Both the position numbers and the translations under genes were made by a program. From Hofstenia miamia (lineage: Eukaryota > Xenacoelomorpha > Acoela), in the NCBI GenBank assembly GCA_004352715.1, contig SCFE01000002.1:3319004-3383003 (forward strand): 64,000 nt of DNA, given 5' to 3'. Positions within the stretch are counted from its first letter, which is position 1. Every line of letters begins with the position of its first letter. The notes under the pieces are model-generated. The model worked only from the letters and a program-made list of their open reading frames with translations, had not been told where the DNA came from and ran no database searches. Positions 1-13,200 of this stretch are shown here, piece after piece.

Positions 1-165
1 TATTGCACCACTAACAAGGGAATTGCGTTAATTACCATAGCATGCAGTGCGCACTTTATAGTAATGGGGCGGGCTCTAATTTGCGGAATAAATAATTTAA
101 TGTGTTTGATCGCCTAATGGACTGTGTAACTTTACTAAATCACCTTTGTCGCCTTTTTGTCATCT
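1..165. other. Non-coding left edge, Tc1 end fragment
   Basis: No gene is visible. The first twelve bases, TATTGCACCACT, are identical to part of the left terminal repeat of the Tc1-like copy that starts at 166. The window may therefore open inside another end of the same family. A short GC-rich motif, agtgcgcac, resembles motifs seen again at 19.4-20.8 kb. Confidence 0.35.
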
Positions 166-1359
166 CAGCTTAGGTACAAATGTATTGCACCACTCTGGGA
201 AAGTGACAATATCATTAATGAGAGCTGTGACAAGGCATCATTTTGCATTTATTGCCACAGAGTGCACATCTACCTTGCGCTTAATACCTGCTACAATGCC
301 TCCCAAGGATGGTTACACTCCAAATGCGATTCGAACACTTATTGTTCAAAAACGTGCAGAAGGGCTTGGTGTTCGCGAAATTGCTCAACTAGTAAACAAG
401 AGCCATTCAACTGTTTCCTGTTTATTAAAGCGGTATGGGCAAGAGGGCACTACAGCTGTCCGTCCTAAGTCAGGAAGACTCCGAAAAACAAATCCATCAG
501 ACGATAGGGCTCTCACACGATTATCAAAGGCAAACCCCAAGCATACTGCACGCAGCTAAAATCGGCCTGGAGTACTGGAGATCGCGTTTCAACCTCTACC
601 GTTCGGAGAATCTGACATCGCTATGGCCTGTTTTCGAGGATCGCCGCCAACGAGCCACGATTAACAAGAATTCAGGAAGCTAATCTACTGGCATTCTGCA
701 ACAAGATGCAACATCTTCAAAAAGAGAATTGGGCGCACGTCATCTTCAGAGATGAAGTGAAATTTGAGTTGTTTCCCAGGAGAAAACGACTGGTACGAAG
801 ACCAAGAGGCAACAATGAGCGAAACAAGCCCAAATATATGTGTTCTACGGTGACATTTAGTGGAGGCAGCATAATGACATAGGGGTTCATCCGGAGCGAT
901 GAAATGCGCAAAATTGTTAAGGTTGATGGCAACATCAATAGTACCAGATACCAAGAAATTTTGCGCGAACACTTCCTGCCATACATGGGTGAGAGTGAAC
1001 TGCTACATCACGACGGCGCACCATGCCAAAACCTCGAAGACACCGGAGGTGCAGTACTGGAAGATGGCCGAGTTAAACAACTCTGGGAAAAGGTAGAAGA
1101 ATACGTTCTATGAGATTAAAGATGATAAAGTCAAAGAACTGTTTTGTCTATTCCCGACGTCTTCAATGGGTGAAAAAAGCGGCTGGTGGTCCAACAAACT
1201 ATTAAAACGGCAAATTAAGACTTTTTGAACACTGCAAAATGTTTATTTTTTCATATTTCCAATTTCAATGAATAATTCAATGTTTGTCAATGTATTTCCT
1301 TTAAAAAAGTCGTGAATTTATTAGTTTTGAAGGTGGCGCAATACATTTGCTCAGTACTG
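166..1359 (+). mobile_element. Tc1-like DNA transposon, decayed full-length copy
   Basis: The two ends form imperfect inverted repeats. The left end begins CAGCTTAGGTACAAATG and reaches ATTGCACCAC (166-193). The reverse complement of the right end reads CAGTACTGAGCAAATG followed by ATTGCGCCAC (1332-1359). The length of about 1.2 kb is normal for Tc1. The right end abuts a (TA)n tract (1360-1385), so the TA target duplication cannot be read cleanly. The element sits at the left end of the window, past the last retinol saturase exon seen, and so probably in that gene's intron. Confidence 0.75.
296..1113 (+). pseudogene. Tc1-like transposase, frameshifted
   Basis: The first frame from the ATG at 296 gives the paired helix-turn-helix start of Tc1 transposases: it opens MPPKDGY and includes VREIAQLVNKSHSTVS and RPKSGRLRKTNPSD. 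The frame is lost near 555. Catalytic-domain pieces continue in other frames, with a first aspartate in FRDEVKFELF (about 745-775) and a second in HHDGAPCQ (about 1005-1030). The usual SPDLNPIEN-type block carrying the last acidic residue is missing around 1070-1090, where the sequence runs straight into a WEK-containing stretch. The copy is therefore frameshifted and internally deleted and cannot encode an active enzyme. Confidence 0.75.
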
Positions 1360-1473
1360 TATATATATATATATATATATATATTATTGCTATTAACTGA
1401 AAATCTAGAACTCTTTAAATTACAAATACAAAAATGGCTGACAACCACAATCTCGCTAATCTCAGCTGCTAAC

Positions 1474-4213
1474 CTGGGGGAATATCTTCAAGACGTTGTT
1501 AATCATCTTTTCCTTAAACATTTCTTTTAAAGAACCGTATTCAACACCACGTTTCTTAACTTTAAGATGTTCCCAGTTTTCAAACCACTCATATTTAGCT
1601 AAAGTGATTGCGACACATGTAGATTTGCCACCTGGAAATCTAAATAAAACATGAAAATATGATATCAAGCAAAAATATTATTAAAATACTTTAAAATCGT
1701 GGTTGATCAACTAAGAGATAAGGTGCATATTAGACAAGCAAATTTATCCGAATAATATACGAGTTTATGTACTGTATACGAAAAATTCACATTAGAAAAT
1801 CAATAGCTTCCTAAACATTTTAAACATGCAGACGATACATACCTACAACATACAACTAGAGATGGAAGGAAATTAAATGAAATTGCCACTCCACACTTGG
1901 TTTAATGATTTTATTTCTCCGATGAATGGCAACAAAATATTTTCATTAACACCTGCTTGCTACGGTTAGGGAATTCAATCTCATGGTGAAATAATAATTA
2001 CTCTTTCAAAAATGCTATTTAAGCGTGATCACTAGTATACAACATTTCTCAATGTGTAAATCTTGAAACTAAAAGACATGAATTTTTAATCGCAGTTGCT
2101 TAACCATGCACATAAACTTGAGAGGTGCAATCTCTGTAAACAGATCGGAGTCAATCAAAATGTTGATGATTTTAATCGATAAACAGAATAAGCCTTTCAT
2201 CATGCAGAACATTGTCTGTACCTTGTGATTGTTGTATGGGCTAAAAATGTATATCATCATTTTGCTATTTTTGAAGAATATACTGGGGTTTCCAAGCATT
2301 AGTTTCAAGTTGTTGACCAATTTATATGTAGGAACAGTGAAATTTGGCTTGCTATGAGCGCGTTTAGAGTGAATATCTAAGCGAGACCACTCGGTTTAAA
2401 GAACCAAAGACAGTTTTTAAGGGGGCCAGCGGAAAATGTGCAAGGCCTCCAGGGTTGTGAATTTTCAAGAAGCTACTTGTCCACAAAATATTTTTTCATG
2501 ACTTATTGTATCTAATAGCGGGCTTAAGATTGAATTGTGATCATGAATACCGTGCAAAACACTTTCTGGTACATAAAGTTTCTGGCCATGTCTTAACAAT
2601 TTATGAAAAATAATTAATTTTAGATAACATTGTGTACATTGTATGTACACAATGTTATCTAAAATTATTATTGTGTACATACAATGTACACAATATAACG
2701 AAGTCATGACAAATTTTTGTAATGACAATCGAAAATTTGGTGGAAGTGAGCATGCTCCATTTGCCTAACGACTTGGTTCTTCTGTTAATTTGTATTCCCA
2801 TTATTCCCATTAACCCAGTCATTCATTTCAATTCATTATGATATCTCTTCATTCATCATCAATCAGTTATTAGCTAATTCATAATAGATTCATACAAATG
2901 TAATTATTTTCTTAATTACTAAAATTATTAAAGAAATTTTGTACATAAAAATGGAGTAAGCATAACAAGTACAGATTATATTTACAGCATTAAAAACTAC
3001 AATAAAAAACTAAAAAAAATATTTCTTTCACATGAGATAAGCATATTTTGGCACATTTATATGTTGAAAAATTGTTTCCATTTATCCAATGATTTTGAAA
3101 ACAAAATTTAAGTTTCTTTAATTGATTTAGTTGCTTTTTTAAATAATCAATATCAGGATTACATGTTCTTACATTTTTCCAATTTATATATGCCATATAT
3201 GCCAAGAATCTACTATTTTATTGCAGGCATCAAAGGGATTTCATCTTCAGGTTTTAACTAAATATAAGCCAAAAGAACGTATTTTGTTCTTGATTTCAAT
3301 CGTAATTCCCAGATACTTGGAGCCTTAATCAATAACAATAATAATAATAATGCTCCGTAATATATTCGTCACTCCGAAAAATTTCACCCCCCCCCGAATT
3401 AGTTTTTCTAAAAAATAATAGCAGTCAGGAAATGTTGAAATATTTTCATTTTCCTCTGGTTCAATCACGTTTTCCACTTCGAAACATAACTAATATTTTA
3501 TAATAATTATCTCGGCTTTAATCAATAATGTAATAATTTATGTTTGGACTTCTTTTATCACTTTCGAATCCCTTATCAAACCCCAATCTTAGCACTCTAT
3601 CTAGAACAGGCGTTTGACTCACAAGATATTCGGAACCAGGTATTATTCAATCTTTTTGCAGAAGATGCCATACTTACGACTGTTGTGTCACGAACGACTC
3701 TCTAAATTTTAGTGCTGTCATTGATGACACTATTTCTTTAAATACAATGTGTGAAGTTATCTTTTTAATATATTCACTAATTCAGCACATAGTACGAATT
3801 TGAAAAGCTGGTGTATTCTTTTTCCATCGAGATGCAGTGTGAGTCTATTCGTAAATTGAATCACAAAGAGACTCAATATGTTTGAAAAATTTTGACACCT
3901 TTTACTGCCTGAGAAGGCGTTGGAACATTATATCCCTTATCTTTCATCAATCCAAGTATAATTTTAATTTTAGATTTGGGCCTGTTTATCTGCAACAAAA
4001 AATTTTAGAACATCGTTATCTTTGAATACAGTTGGGGGATATGTTTTGCACAATAGGAATATTTGCTATCATCAGATTGATTTATACTAAATAAATTGCC
4101 TTCTTTTACCTCATATTTTGAATGTGTTTTGGGATGCAAATGTACCAGACGCATTATATTACAACCTCTTTGAATATAAAAAATAAATATGATCTTCTAA
4201 TTCATCGCCAGGG

Positions 4214-4250
<37 letters not shown>

Positions 4251-7200
4251 GTATAGTAATAAAAGCAAACCTTTTATCCCAAGAAGGATCCTTTGCAGAG
4301 GGGAATGAAACATACATTAAAGGCACATTGTGTTTTTCAATAGCATCAATGGGATTATCTTCTCCCATGTACGAGTTGTATATTTCCTCATAATCATTTG
4401 ATTGATAATTCCAAAAGTTTCGAGCAGGTAGTCCCAATTTATGTGTATAATCGTCAAAGCCAAGAAACAAGATTATGTATGAAATGCTAAGCGTTGGTTT
4501 CTAAGGAAAACATTTAGCTTCAAATATAAAGTCATTTAATGAACACATTTCAGATCAAAATATTGTATTTGGTTATTGAACTAACACAGAATATTGTGCT
4601 AGTTTAGAAAAAATATTGCTTTTTTCACACTGAAACGGACAGTTTCCAAATAAGTCCATTTATATAGATAGCAAACATTTCCCAGACTATTTCAAAGCTG
4701 ACAAATCTGTATTTTAAAAATTAATAATGTAAACAAGAATCGTCTAGGTGTCACAAAATTTTAAAATATTAATAATTTTACCAACTATGCAGAAACAGTG
4801 TCAGATGTAGAATGGAGAAGAATTTTTTAAAAATCTAAAGGCACTAGCGCTTTCAGAGATGCAATTACATTAGTTACTACGCCAGGAGTTAAGAAAGCTA
4901 GAAAACAAATTAACTATAAAATAATAAAGTCTTTATACAGTCTGTCCCATAAGTTACAGCGACTTCTATAAAAAGAAAACAAGGTAAAGAAAATATGTAT
5001 TTCAAAACTTTATTGTAACGATTACGTAATTTCTAACAATTATTCTAAGGAACATGTAAAAAATTAATCATAAGGATCAACTTGAAGACCTCCTAGTTCA
5101 ATCTTGGGGTTTTATTTAAGAATATTTCCAAGAAATGGAATATCTGTTTTATAACAATTTCAATTACTTCTATATTTCTACTATGTATCTTTAGATAGCC
5201 ATTACTCTGCCAATTCTTATCCAATTCCTTAGCTCTTTTCACCATTCTTTAGAGCTCCTTTAGTTATATATCCCAATGTTTCTATTATATTTATACTTAC
5301 TATTCCCTTCCTTTATTAATTTATTATAACTATATTTATAGGGTTTTTCGACTATATCAACTAACCGATTTCGGAATGCTATCGCACTGCTAGGTTTTAC
5401 CTTATGGATTAGGTTTATGTATCAAATTGTAGACAATCTCTAGCTCCATGTAAAAATACTTTTTAACTGAAAGATATTATTTATTATTATTCGACATAGA
5501 CATAGAATTATCATTAATAAAAAGTCGTCGTAACTTATGGGACATACTGTATAATATATCAAAAGTTGACAGTTCTAAATACGCACTTTAAAGAAATATG
5601 TTAAAACTTTAATCTATGATTTACCTTAGATAACGCAAAGTAGCTTGCAAATACATTCTTCGCAATTTCTTCTGGAATTAAGCGATCACATGTATTAAAA
5701 AATCCAGCTCCCGATACAACCATTTTGGCTTTTATGTGGATTTTATTATCAGTTTGCTTGCGACGATGAACAATAACCTAAATTTGGAAAATGTTATTAT
5801 TCCTTCTATTGTCAAACTGCGTTGACATGGATTGGCATTTGTATTGAAGAGATTTAAATCATATCTGTCTGATATTAATTCGATTCTAAGTCAATAAAGT
5901 AAGACATACCCCAGTGGCCTTTTTGCCATCGTCACTAAAAGTAATTTCGTCTACTACTGACTTGACAAGAACTGTCCCACCATGACGATTAATTGTTTTA
6001 ATTATGTTGTATGGAATCATTGCTGTGCCTCCAATGGGATAGTATCCACCTTTGATATAATGCTGTTGAATAGCAGCACAGATGGCGAAGGGACTGTGTG
6101 AAGGAAGTGTACCAAAATCTCCCCAGAAGTATGACATTACAGCCTAAGATTTAGTTAAGCTCTGCAGTTAAACAGATCAAAATATCTACAAGGTAAACAC
6201 AGCATTGAACAAGCATTTGATTTAGCCCAAAATGATATGGGAGAAAAAACCAAGAAACATTGACAAAGGAAGCTGAAACTATCAAAAATCAACAAAAAAC
6301 ACAAGAAAAACTTAGCACCCATTTGTAGAGTACCGTTTAAATTGAGTTATGGTTAATATTTCATATTTGAATTATTTTTTGTATAATAGACTAGGACCAC
6401 GCGCAGTGTAGAAATGGACTAAGAGTTGTGAAACAATTCCCATATCAAAGAAATTACAAATTTTGTATTAAAAGTAAAATTAACTAATAGCAGAGAACAT
6501 ACCTGAAGTTCTTTATTCTTAGTTAAAGATAAAATGACGTCCTTAGTAGTAGAAGATGCAAACTTTACATAGTTATTAATAAACTTAAACAATCCAAGTT
6601 TAATCAGGATGCGAGAGACAAACGGTGGTAAAACCTTTAGAACAAACATCGTTTCCATTGAGCGATATGATTGTCGACACATTTGCAAATAAGCATCAAT
6701 GGCAGCCTTCTCCTAAATTGCAAGTGCCCTTCAATTTTGGAGTTTATAATAAAATTGGACAAAATAAAATTAGGGTTGACAAACGTCGTGATATAGCATA
6801 AATTTTATCCAGGGTCCTCAAGCAACCCTTTCAGAACTTTTAAATATCCTGACTGTGTAAGTATCAATTAATGTAATAAAAATTTACATTTCTAGTGTAT
6901 CATAAATGTATTTCCATATTTTGCAACCCTATGTAAATTTGGAATTATTAATTCCAGAAGCAAATGCTAGGCTGGTTGGTTAGAGGAAAAATAATGCCAT
7001 ATAAATGGTAGTTTATATATTATTGGGACAAATCGGCTATTTTGCATTCGATGTACTCTTTGATTTTGCGCCACTGCGAAAGTTTTATTACGCCTTCTCT
7101 TATAACATACTAATAAAGCGTCCTGATTTTTAAATATATTTTGAGATATACATTTGGCAACCCTAACTAAGTTAGAACTAAGCAAAAATTCTACATTTTG

Positions 7201-10200
7201 CACACTGCAAGGTGGCTGCCAGTGAGAAATATATTTCTTTTGCACAATATAATGCAACCCCAAAACCTATTAATTGAGCACTGTATAGAATTACAAATAT
7301 GATATCAATCACATATTTATACAATATTTTGTACTTTGACAAGAAAGCTGGCCATTTCAATGACGTAATTCATTGATCTTAATAAGAAAAGTATTATTTT
7401 GCTAAGCTGACAATAAAAATTATCATTAGTTGTTTAATATTGCTAATCCGAACATTTGACTAAAAACTTTTTGCAATAATAACCTCTGGGAAGTATGAAT
7501 AAAGTTGTTGGCAATAGCCCTCCACTCCTTCCTTCATTTTGTAATGACGATGTTCATTAAATCCAAAGATAACTTCATCATAGTACTCATCCATCTTAGC
7601 CCAGAACTTTTCACCTGCACCCAACTGAGAAAGAACATTAGCAGTTATACCCTTTCCTAAGAATTTCTAAAGTCATTGAATAAAATTAGTTAAACGCTCT
7701 ATCATCATATTTTCAAACTAAATACACAAAAATATTCCGAAGTATAATTTATCGTTGAGATAATTTAGAAAAAATAATTACTTCCAGTTGATGAACATTC
7801 AAACAGGCAAGCAAAGAAAATCATTGATAAATATAAGTAATAAAAAAATTATTATGAAGAGAAAATGCGTAATCATTAGTAGACTAATTTTTTAGTTTGT
7901 AAGTCAATAATATTCTCTTCAAATTGGAAAAAAACTATTCTTAAATTTGCAATACATTAGACTTCGAGCAAACATTTGTGCAACGAGCACTTAAATAATT
8001 CCTCTGAGCATTTTAAGAAATACACCAGTTAATTACGAATTTTTTGTAGATAGAGGGCGTTAATTGGCTCATTCTATTGACTTAGCATTATAGCCTTTCA
8101 AATGGCTAAATACACTTTTTAGAATTAATTGGCATTAAACGACAAATTTCAGTTATACAAACTCTACTTTAATAGAAGATTAAATAACTGTGGACATAAT
8201 CATAACATAGCAATGTTTAAATATCGATATTTTTCGAAAAATCCAAATATTTTGGAAAAACTCGATTTTTAACTTACGAATAAAGAAAAATTTGATAATA
8301 TCCTAAACATAGTTCTTCACCAAAATACTGTGCAAATATATTATAAACATTTAACCTACCTACTACATTTCCAACATAGTGGATGCCTGTGTCGAACTCA
8401 AAACCATTCATTGAAAACGTATGACAACATCCGCCAGCAATGGTGTGCTGTTCTAGAACCAGAACATTTTTTCCTAAAGAGTGAAATTTCAAAATTTTTA
8501 ATAAAAGGATGCTATAAAGTATAAATCATCGTTTCTATAACCCTAACCCTATTTTGCTAGAGGTAGGAGGATAAAGCAATCAAATGAGTGGTTCGGGCAA
8601 TTCACAACAAATAATATATTACCAGAGACATTTTTCAAATCATAGGAAAGACGAAAAATATGTAAAACCTCAGGACACACAATTGTTTCCTCTTTTTTGA
8701 CTTTAACTCAGGATTAGTCACAAACCGTGTAAGGGCACCTTTGCGCCAAGTCAAAGGACGTTGCGCCTTAACGGGTGTCAGAAAGTTTAGTTTCAGAAAC
8801 CAAAATGCTTAATGGTAATTTTTGTTCACATTAGTATTTCACCGCTTCATTATCAATACATTAGAAATGGAAAGAATTTGAATGTTTTTTTACAAGAATC
8901 GGATTTCTCATTTGAAAAAAAATTTTTTTTGTTATTCTGCCAAGGAAATAATTTTTAGAACAAATCGTAATCATTACAAGAGCGGGTACATTTCCTTGAA
9001 ATCAAACAGTTCCAACATTGTGCCTAATTGTATAAATAAAATAATATTTTTGCGTTCTCTTCTTTGTTGACATTCATTTTAAATAATTCCTCTCTTACTG
9101 TTTTGAAATGTCCAAATGCTTAGCCAGTGAAAATTGGGAATAGTGACAAAACCGCGGTTAACTATCATACTCATATATAACACATATTCGAGCAATTTTT
9201 TATAAAAGTCTCTACAAGCAAATGCATAAATGATTAAACAATAATGAATATATTAGTAAGCACACAACATAAATCTATTTAATCAATGTAAATCTATTAA
9301 AATATTTAATTAATGCTCCCAACTACAGCGAATAAATAACGGAATACTCCTGTAAGTATATATATCATACATCAATCGCGATAAGTATTTTTTCAAAATG
9401 TATTGAGTATATTTTTGATATTAAAATAATTAATTTTATAAATAATTCATACAGTGATCTATCCTGGAACTATGTTAAACATAATACAACTAACTTTGAT
9501 GAAAAATTCCATGTTTATATATATATATATATATATATTTGGTTTAGCTAAAAATAATGTATTAAGAATTTTTCAAAATATCAATTCACAGTACTGGAAA
9601 TATGTATTCGACCACCTTGCTATTTTAAAAATAAATAATGAACGTTCACTGGATAGAGTGTGCCTAAGATTATAACTAAGTGATATTTTGATTAAGAAAG
9701 GCAATTTGTATGTCTAATACCATAAAATATGTAGAATAACAATTGGTTATTAATTTTTAATCAAAATTAGAAAACTTGTATAGCAAAAATGCATTCGGCC
9801 ACCTGAAAAAATTTTAACAAATAAGTAAATCTGAAAAAAGTAAATTCAAAATAAGATACATAAATTAATAATTGATGCAATATAAGCACTTAGCAACAAA
9901 ACTTTCTCTTCTAATATTTTGTAGAGTGTCCCTTTGAGCGAGTAACAGCTTCTATGCGATCAGGGATTGAAGCAAAAAGTCTTTTAATAAAGCTGTTGGG
10001 AATGGCATAATTTTTTTCTTTATTGCGCTCCACAGCTCATTTTCAGTGTGAAGAGTATGCTGTCCAATTCGAGATTTGACCTCTTTCCACATATTTTTGA
10101 TAATGTTAAGGTCTGGAGATTGACAAGGCCGGTCAGCAAGGACAGCAACCCCATTATTGTGGAAGAAGTTTTTCATTTCTTTTGAGGTTTGACATGGAGC

Positions 10201-13200
10201 ACCATCCTGCTGATATATTGAATCACTAGTATGAAGTTGTATGAAGCTTCGGACAGCATCAGTGATGTGAACAATTTGAGAAAGCCACACTTCCATATTG
10301 CACCTCATGCCATTACAGATTTCCCTCCATAATTCAGGTCCCCCGAGTAAGTTAACGCAAGAATCTGAACTTCTTCTCAGTTGGTCTCTTTATCAACATT
10401 TTTTNTTTGATTAAGAAAGGCAATTTGTATGTCTAATACCATAAAATATGTAGAATAACAATTGGTTATTAATTTTTAATCAAAATTAGAAAACTTGTAT
10501 AGCAAAAATGCATTCGGCCACCTGAAAAAATTTTAACAAATAAGTAAATCTGAAAAAAGTAAATTCAAAATAAGATACATAAATTAATAATTGATGCAAT
10601 ATAAGCACTTAGCAACAAAACTTTCTCTTCTAATATTTTGTAGAGTGTCCCTTTGAGCGAGTAACAGCTTCTATGCGATCAGGGATTGAAGCAAAAAGTC
10701 TTTTAATAAAGCTGTTGGGAATGGCATAATTTTTTTCTTTATTGCGCTCCACAGCTCATTTTCAGTGTGAAGAGTATGCTGTCCAATTCGAGATTTGACC
10801 TCTTTCCACATATTTTTGATAATGTTAAGGTCTGGAGATTGACAAGGCCGGTCAGCAAGGACAGCAACCCCATTATTGTGGAAGAAGTTTTTCATTTCTT
10901 TTGAGGTTTGACATGGAGCACCATCCTGCTGATATATTGAATCACTAGTATGAAGTTGTATGAAGCTTCGGACAGCATCAGTGATGTGAACAATTTGAGA
11001 AAGCCACACTTCCATATTGCACCTCATGCCATTACAGATTTCCCTCCATAATTCAGGTCCCCCGAGTAAGTTAACGCAAGAATCTGAACTTCTTCTCAGT
11101 TGGTCTCTTTATCAACATTTTTTTCAATGAGTATAGCTCAAATCTTGACTCATCTGAACATATAACATTACACCAATGTTCAAATTAATTGTCTCATTAA
11201 ATTGGCCCATCTCACCCTTCGTAGTCTTTGCTTTGAGGTTAAGAATGGGTTTCTGGGTGCCACGAAAGTCCCAATTGAGTACTTCTTCAGGATGTTTCGC
11301 ACAGTTCTTGCTGTCACAAAGTGACCATCAGTCCATTCCTTGCGAAATTCTTCTGAAGTCTTCCTAGGATTTTGCTTTGAAAGACACATAAAAGCTGATT
11401 GAGAGGTTTGGAGGTCTTCTTTGTTCTTCTGGACTTTGTCTTGAGGCAATGATGTTTTCAAAAGTGAAACGTCTGATGATATCCCCGACAGTACTTCGAG
11501 GTCAATCTACAAGTCGGGCCTACATTACGTTGACTCATCCCTTCCAAATGTTTGGAGACATTCAACTCACGGATGGCAAGAGGTACATAACCTGGCATCA
11601 TATATGGCGAAGAAAGACTGTTATTAGATATTTTCAATATAAATAGACTTAAAAAAGCTGAACCAATGAAATTTTTATAGATTCTCTGATTTGGTCTGAA
11701 GTGGCCGAATAAATTTTTCCAAGAAAAGATTAGCTAACTACTAGCATTATAGCATTTCTCCTTGAGATTTAAAGTAAACAGTGATAATTATGTTTCAACA
11801 TTCATGAATTCCTCTTTCTGCAACCCCAAATCTAATAATAAATAACTGACATTTTTGGCGGCCATTTCTTAGAAATATTTATGACAAATCTTGGGTGGCC
11901 GAATCCTTTTTATTTACTTGTACATTGCACCCCATGCCATTACAGATTTCCCTCCATAATTCAGGTCCCCCGAGTAAGTTAACGCAAGAATCTGAACTTC
12001 CTCTCAGTTGGTCTCTTTATCAACATTTTTTCAATGAGTATAGCTCAAATCTTGACTCATCTGAACATATAACATTAGACCAATGTTCAAATTAATTGTC
12101 TCATTAAATTGGCCCATCTCACCCGTCGTAGTCTTTGCTTTGAGGTTAAGAATGGGTAAATAAATAAATAAATAAATAATATTAATAAGCCTTAACGGAA
12201 GTGTGCGAAGGTATTTCTTAAGTAAAACAGGCAACGCACTTTTTCGATCGAGTTAAAGGGAATTACCGTCACACACTGCCGTTTAGGCCTAAGCTACGGT
12301 AATTGTATGGGCAGAGTGCGACGGTATTAGCTGAACCGTAACTTAGAAGTTAAATTAACCCAGTGCGCGATGTTTTTTTATTTGTTACAAAGTTCAAACC
12401 AAAGCAAATTAAATAAATAAGAGTATGAATGTCCATTGAAAAGAACTTAGTTAACCATCTTTAAGAGGGAGATTTTGCTTGACCAATCAAGGTTTTAAAT
12501 GATTCTCTAAACAATGTTCCCGAAATGCAGTAACAGAAGAAATTCATTGAATTGCTCACAATTAGCAAAATATTCTTTAGACCCATAAAAGTCTGTTTAT
12601 AGCAAATGCTTGATCTTGCTTTAGTCACACATAATACAATTAAGCATTGCGCACTGACATAAACCAACGTCACTGAGTATAATGTGTTCACGGCTCTGTT
12701 ATGAACAAACCCCTTAGACTGTACATCTCTGATTTGAAGAGTAGACAAAACATTAAAAATCACAACCGCCAAAATAGATGCCGTTAATAAGGCATATGTT
12801 ACCACGAATTCTGGAGTATTGCTATCTAGGTCAGAACATTCCCCACTTACACTGACTTCCCTTCTAAAAAAAAGAATAGCAACAAATTCAACAAAAAATA
12901 TTAGCAGGTACGAAAAAAAAATAATGACTTCGAATAAACCATGTTGCCTAAATGTATACACGTAGAATCTATTTAGGGAGATTTGCATGTAACGATCAAA
13001 AGAAATTAAAGTAATTAAATGTGCAGAAACATAAGTAGTTGTGTGATCATATGAAGTAAACATATGGCAAAACAATTTTACTGCGTTACTGTCTTTGATA
13101 GGAAGCAATGTTGTAGAATCAAACGGTAACACATCTCCTAGTATCGCCAAGGAATCCGCCAAAGCTAGCAGTTTGATAAAAAAGGCAGTGTGTTTAATAG

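Larger units (their letters stand above)
9779..11735 (-). mobile_element. Tc1-like transposon, apparently duplicated in part at an assembly join
   Basis: Subterminal inverted motifs ATTCGGCCACC (about 9791) and, inverted, GTGGCCGAAT (about 11701) bound a minus-strand transposase. 9687-10404 repeats with no difference I can see as 10406-11123, with a single N at 10405 between the copies. Removing one copy leaves about 1.24 kb, the normal Tc1 length, so the duplication looks like two overlapping contigs that were not merged. Outer related ends (about 9589 and 11895-11923) suggest nesting in, or next to, another member of the family. It lies in the 7.3-kb retinol saturase intron. Confidence 0.75.

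Noticed and set aside
7615-7624. Acceptor ctcag for the third visible retinol saturase exon
   Set aside because: It breaks the reading frame with the preceding donor; the acceptor ten bases further on joins in frame and restores [17 protein letters not shown].
8537-8551. Telomere-like AACCCTAACCCT
   Set aside because: Only two CCCTAA units here and a similarly short run at about 34220; expected by chance and too short for an interstitial telomere.
9952-11027. Two tandem transposase genes
   Set aside because: The copies meet at a single N and match throughout; treated as one element with an assembly duplication.
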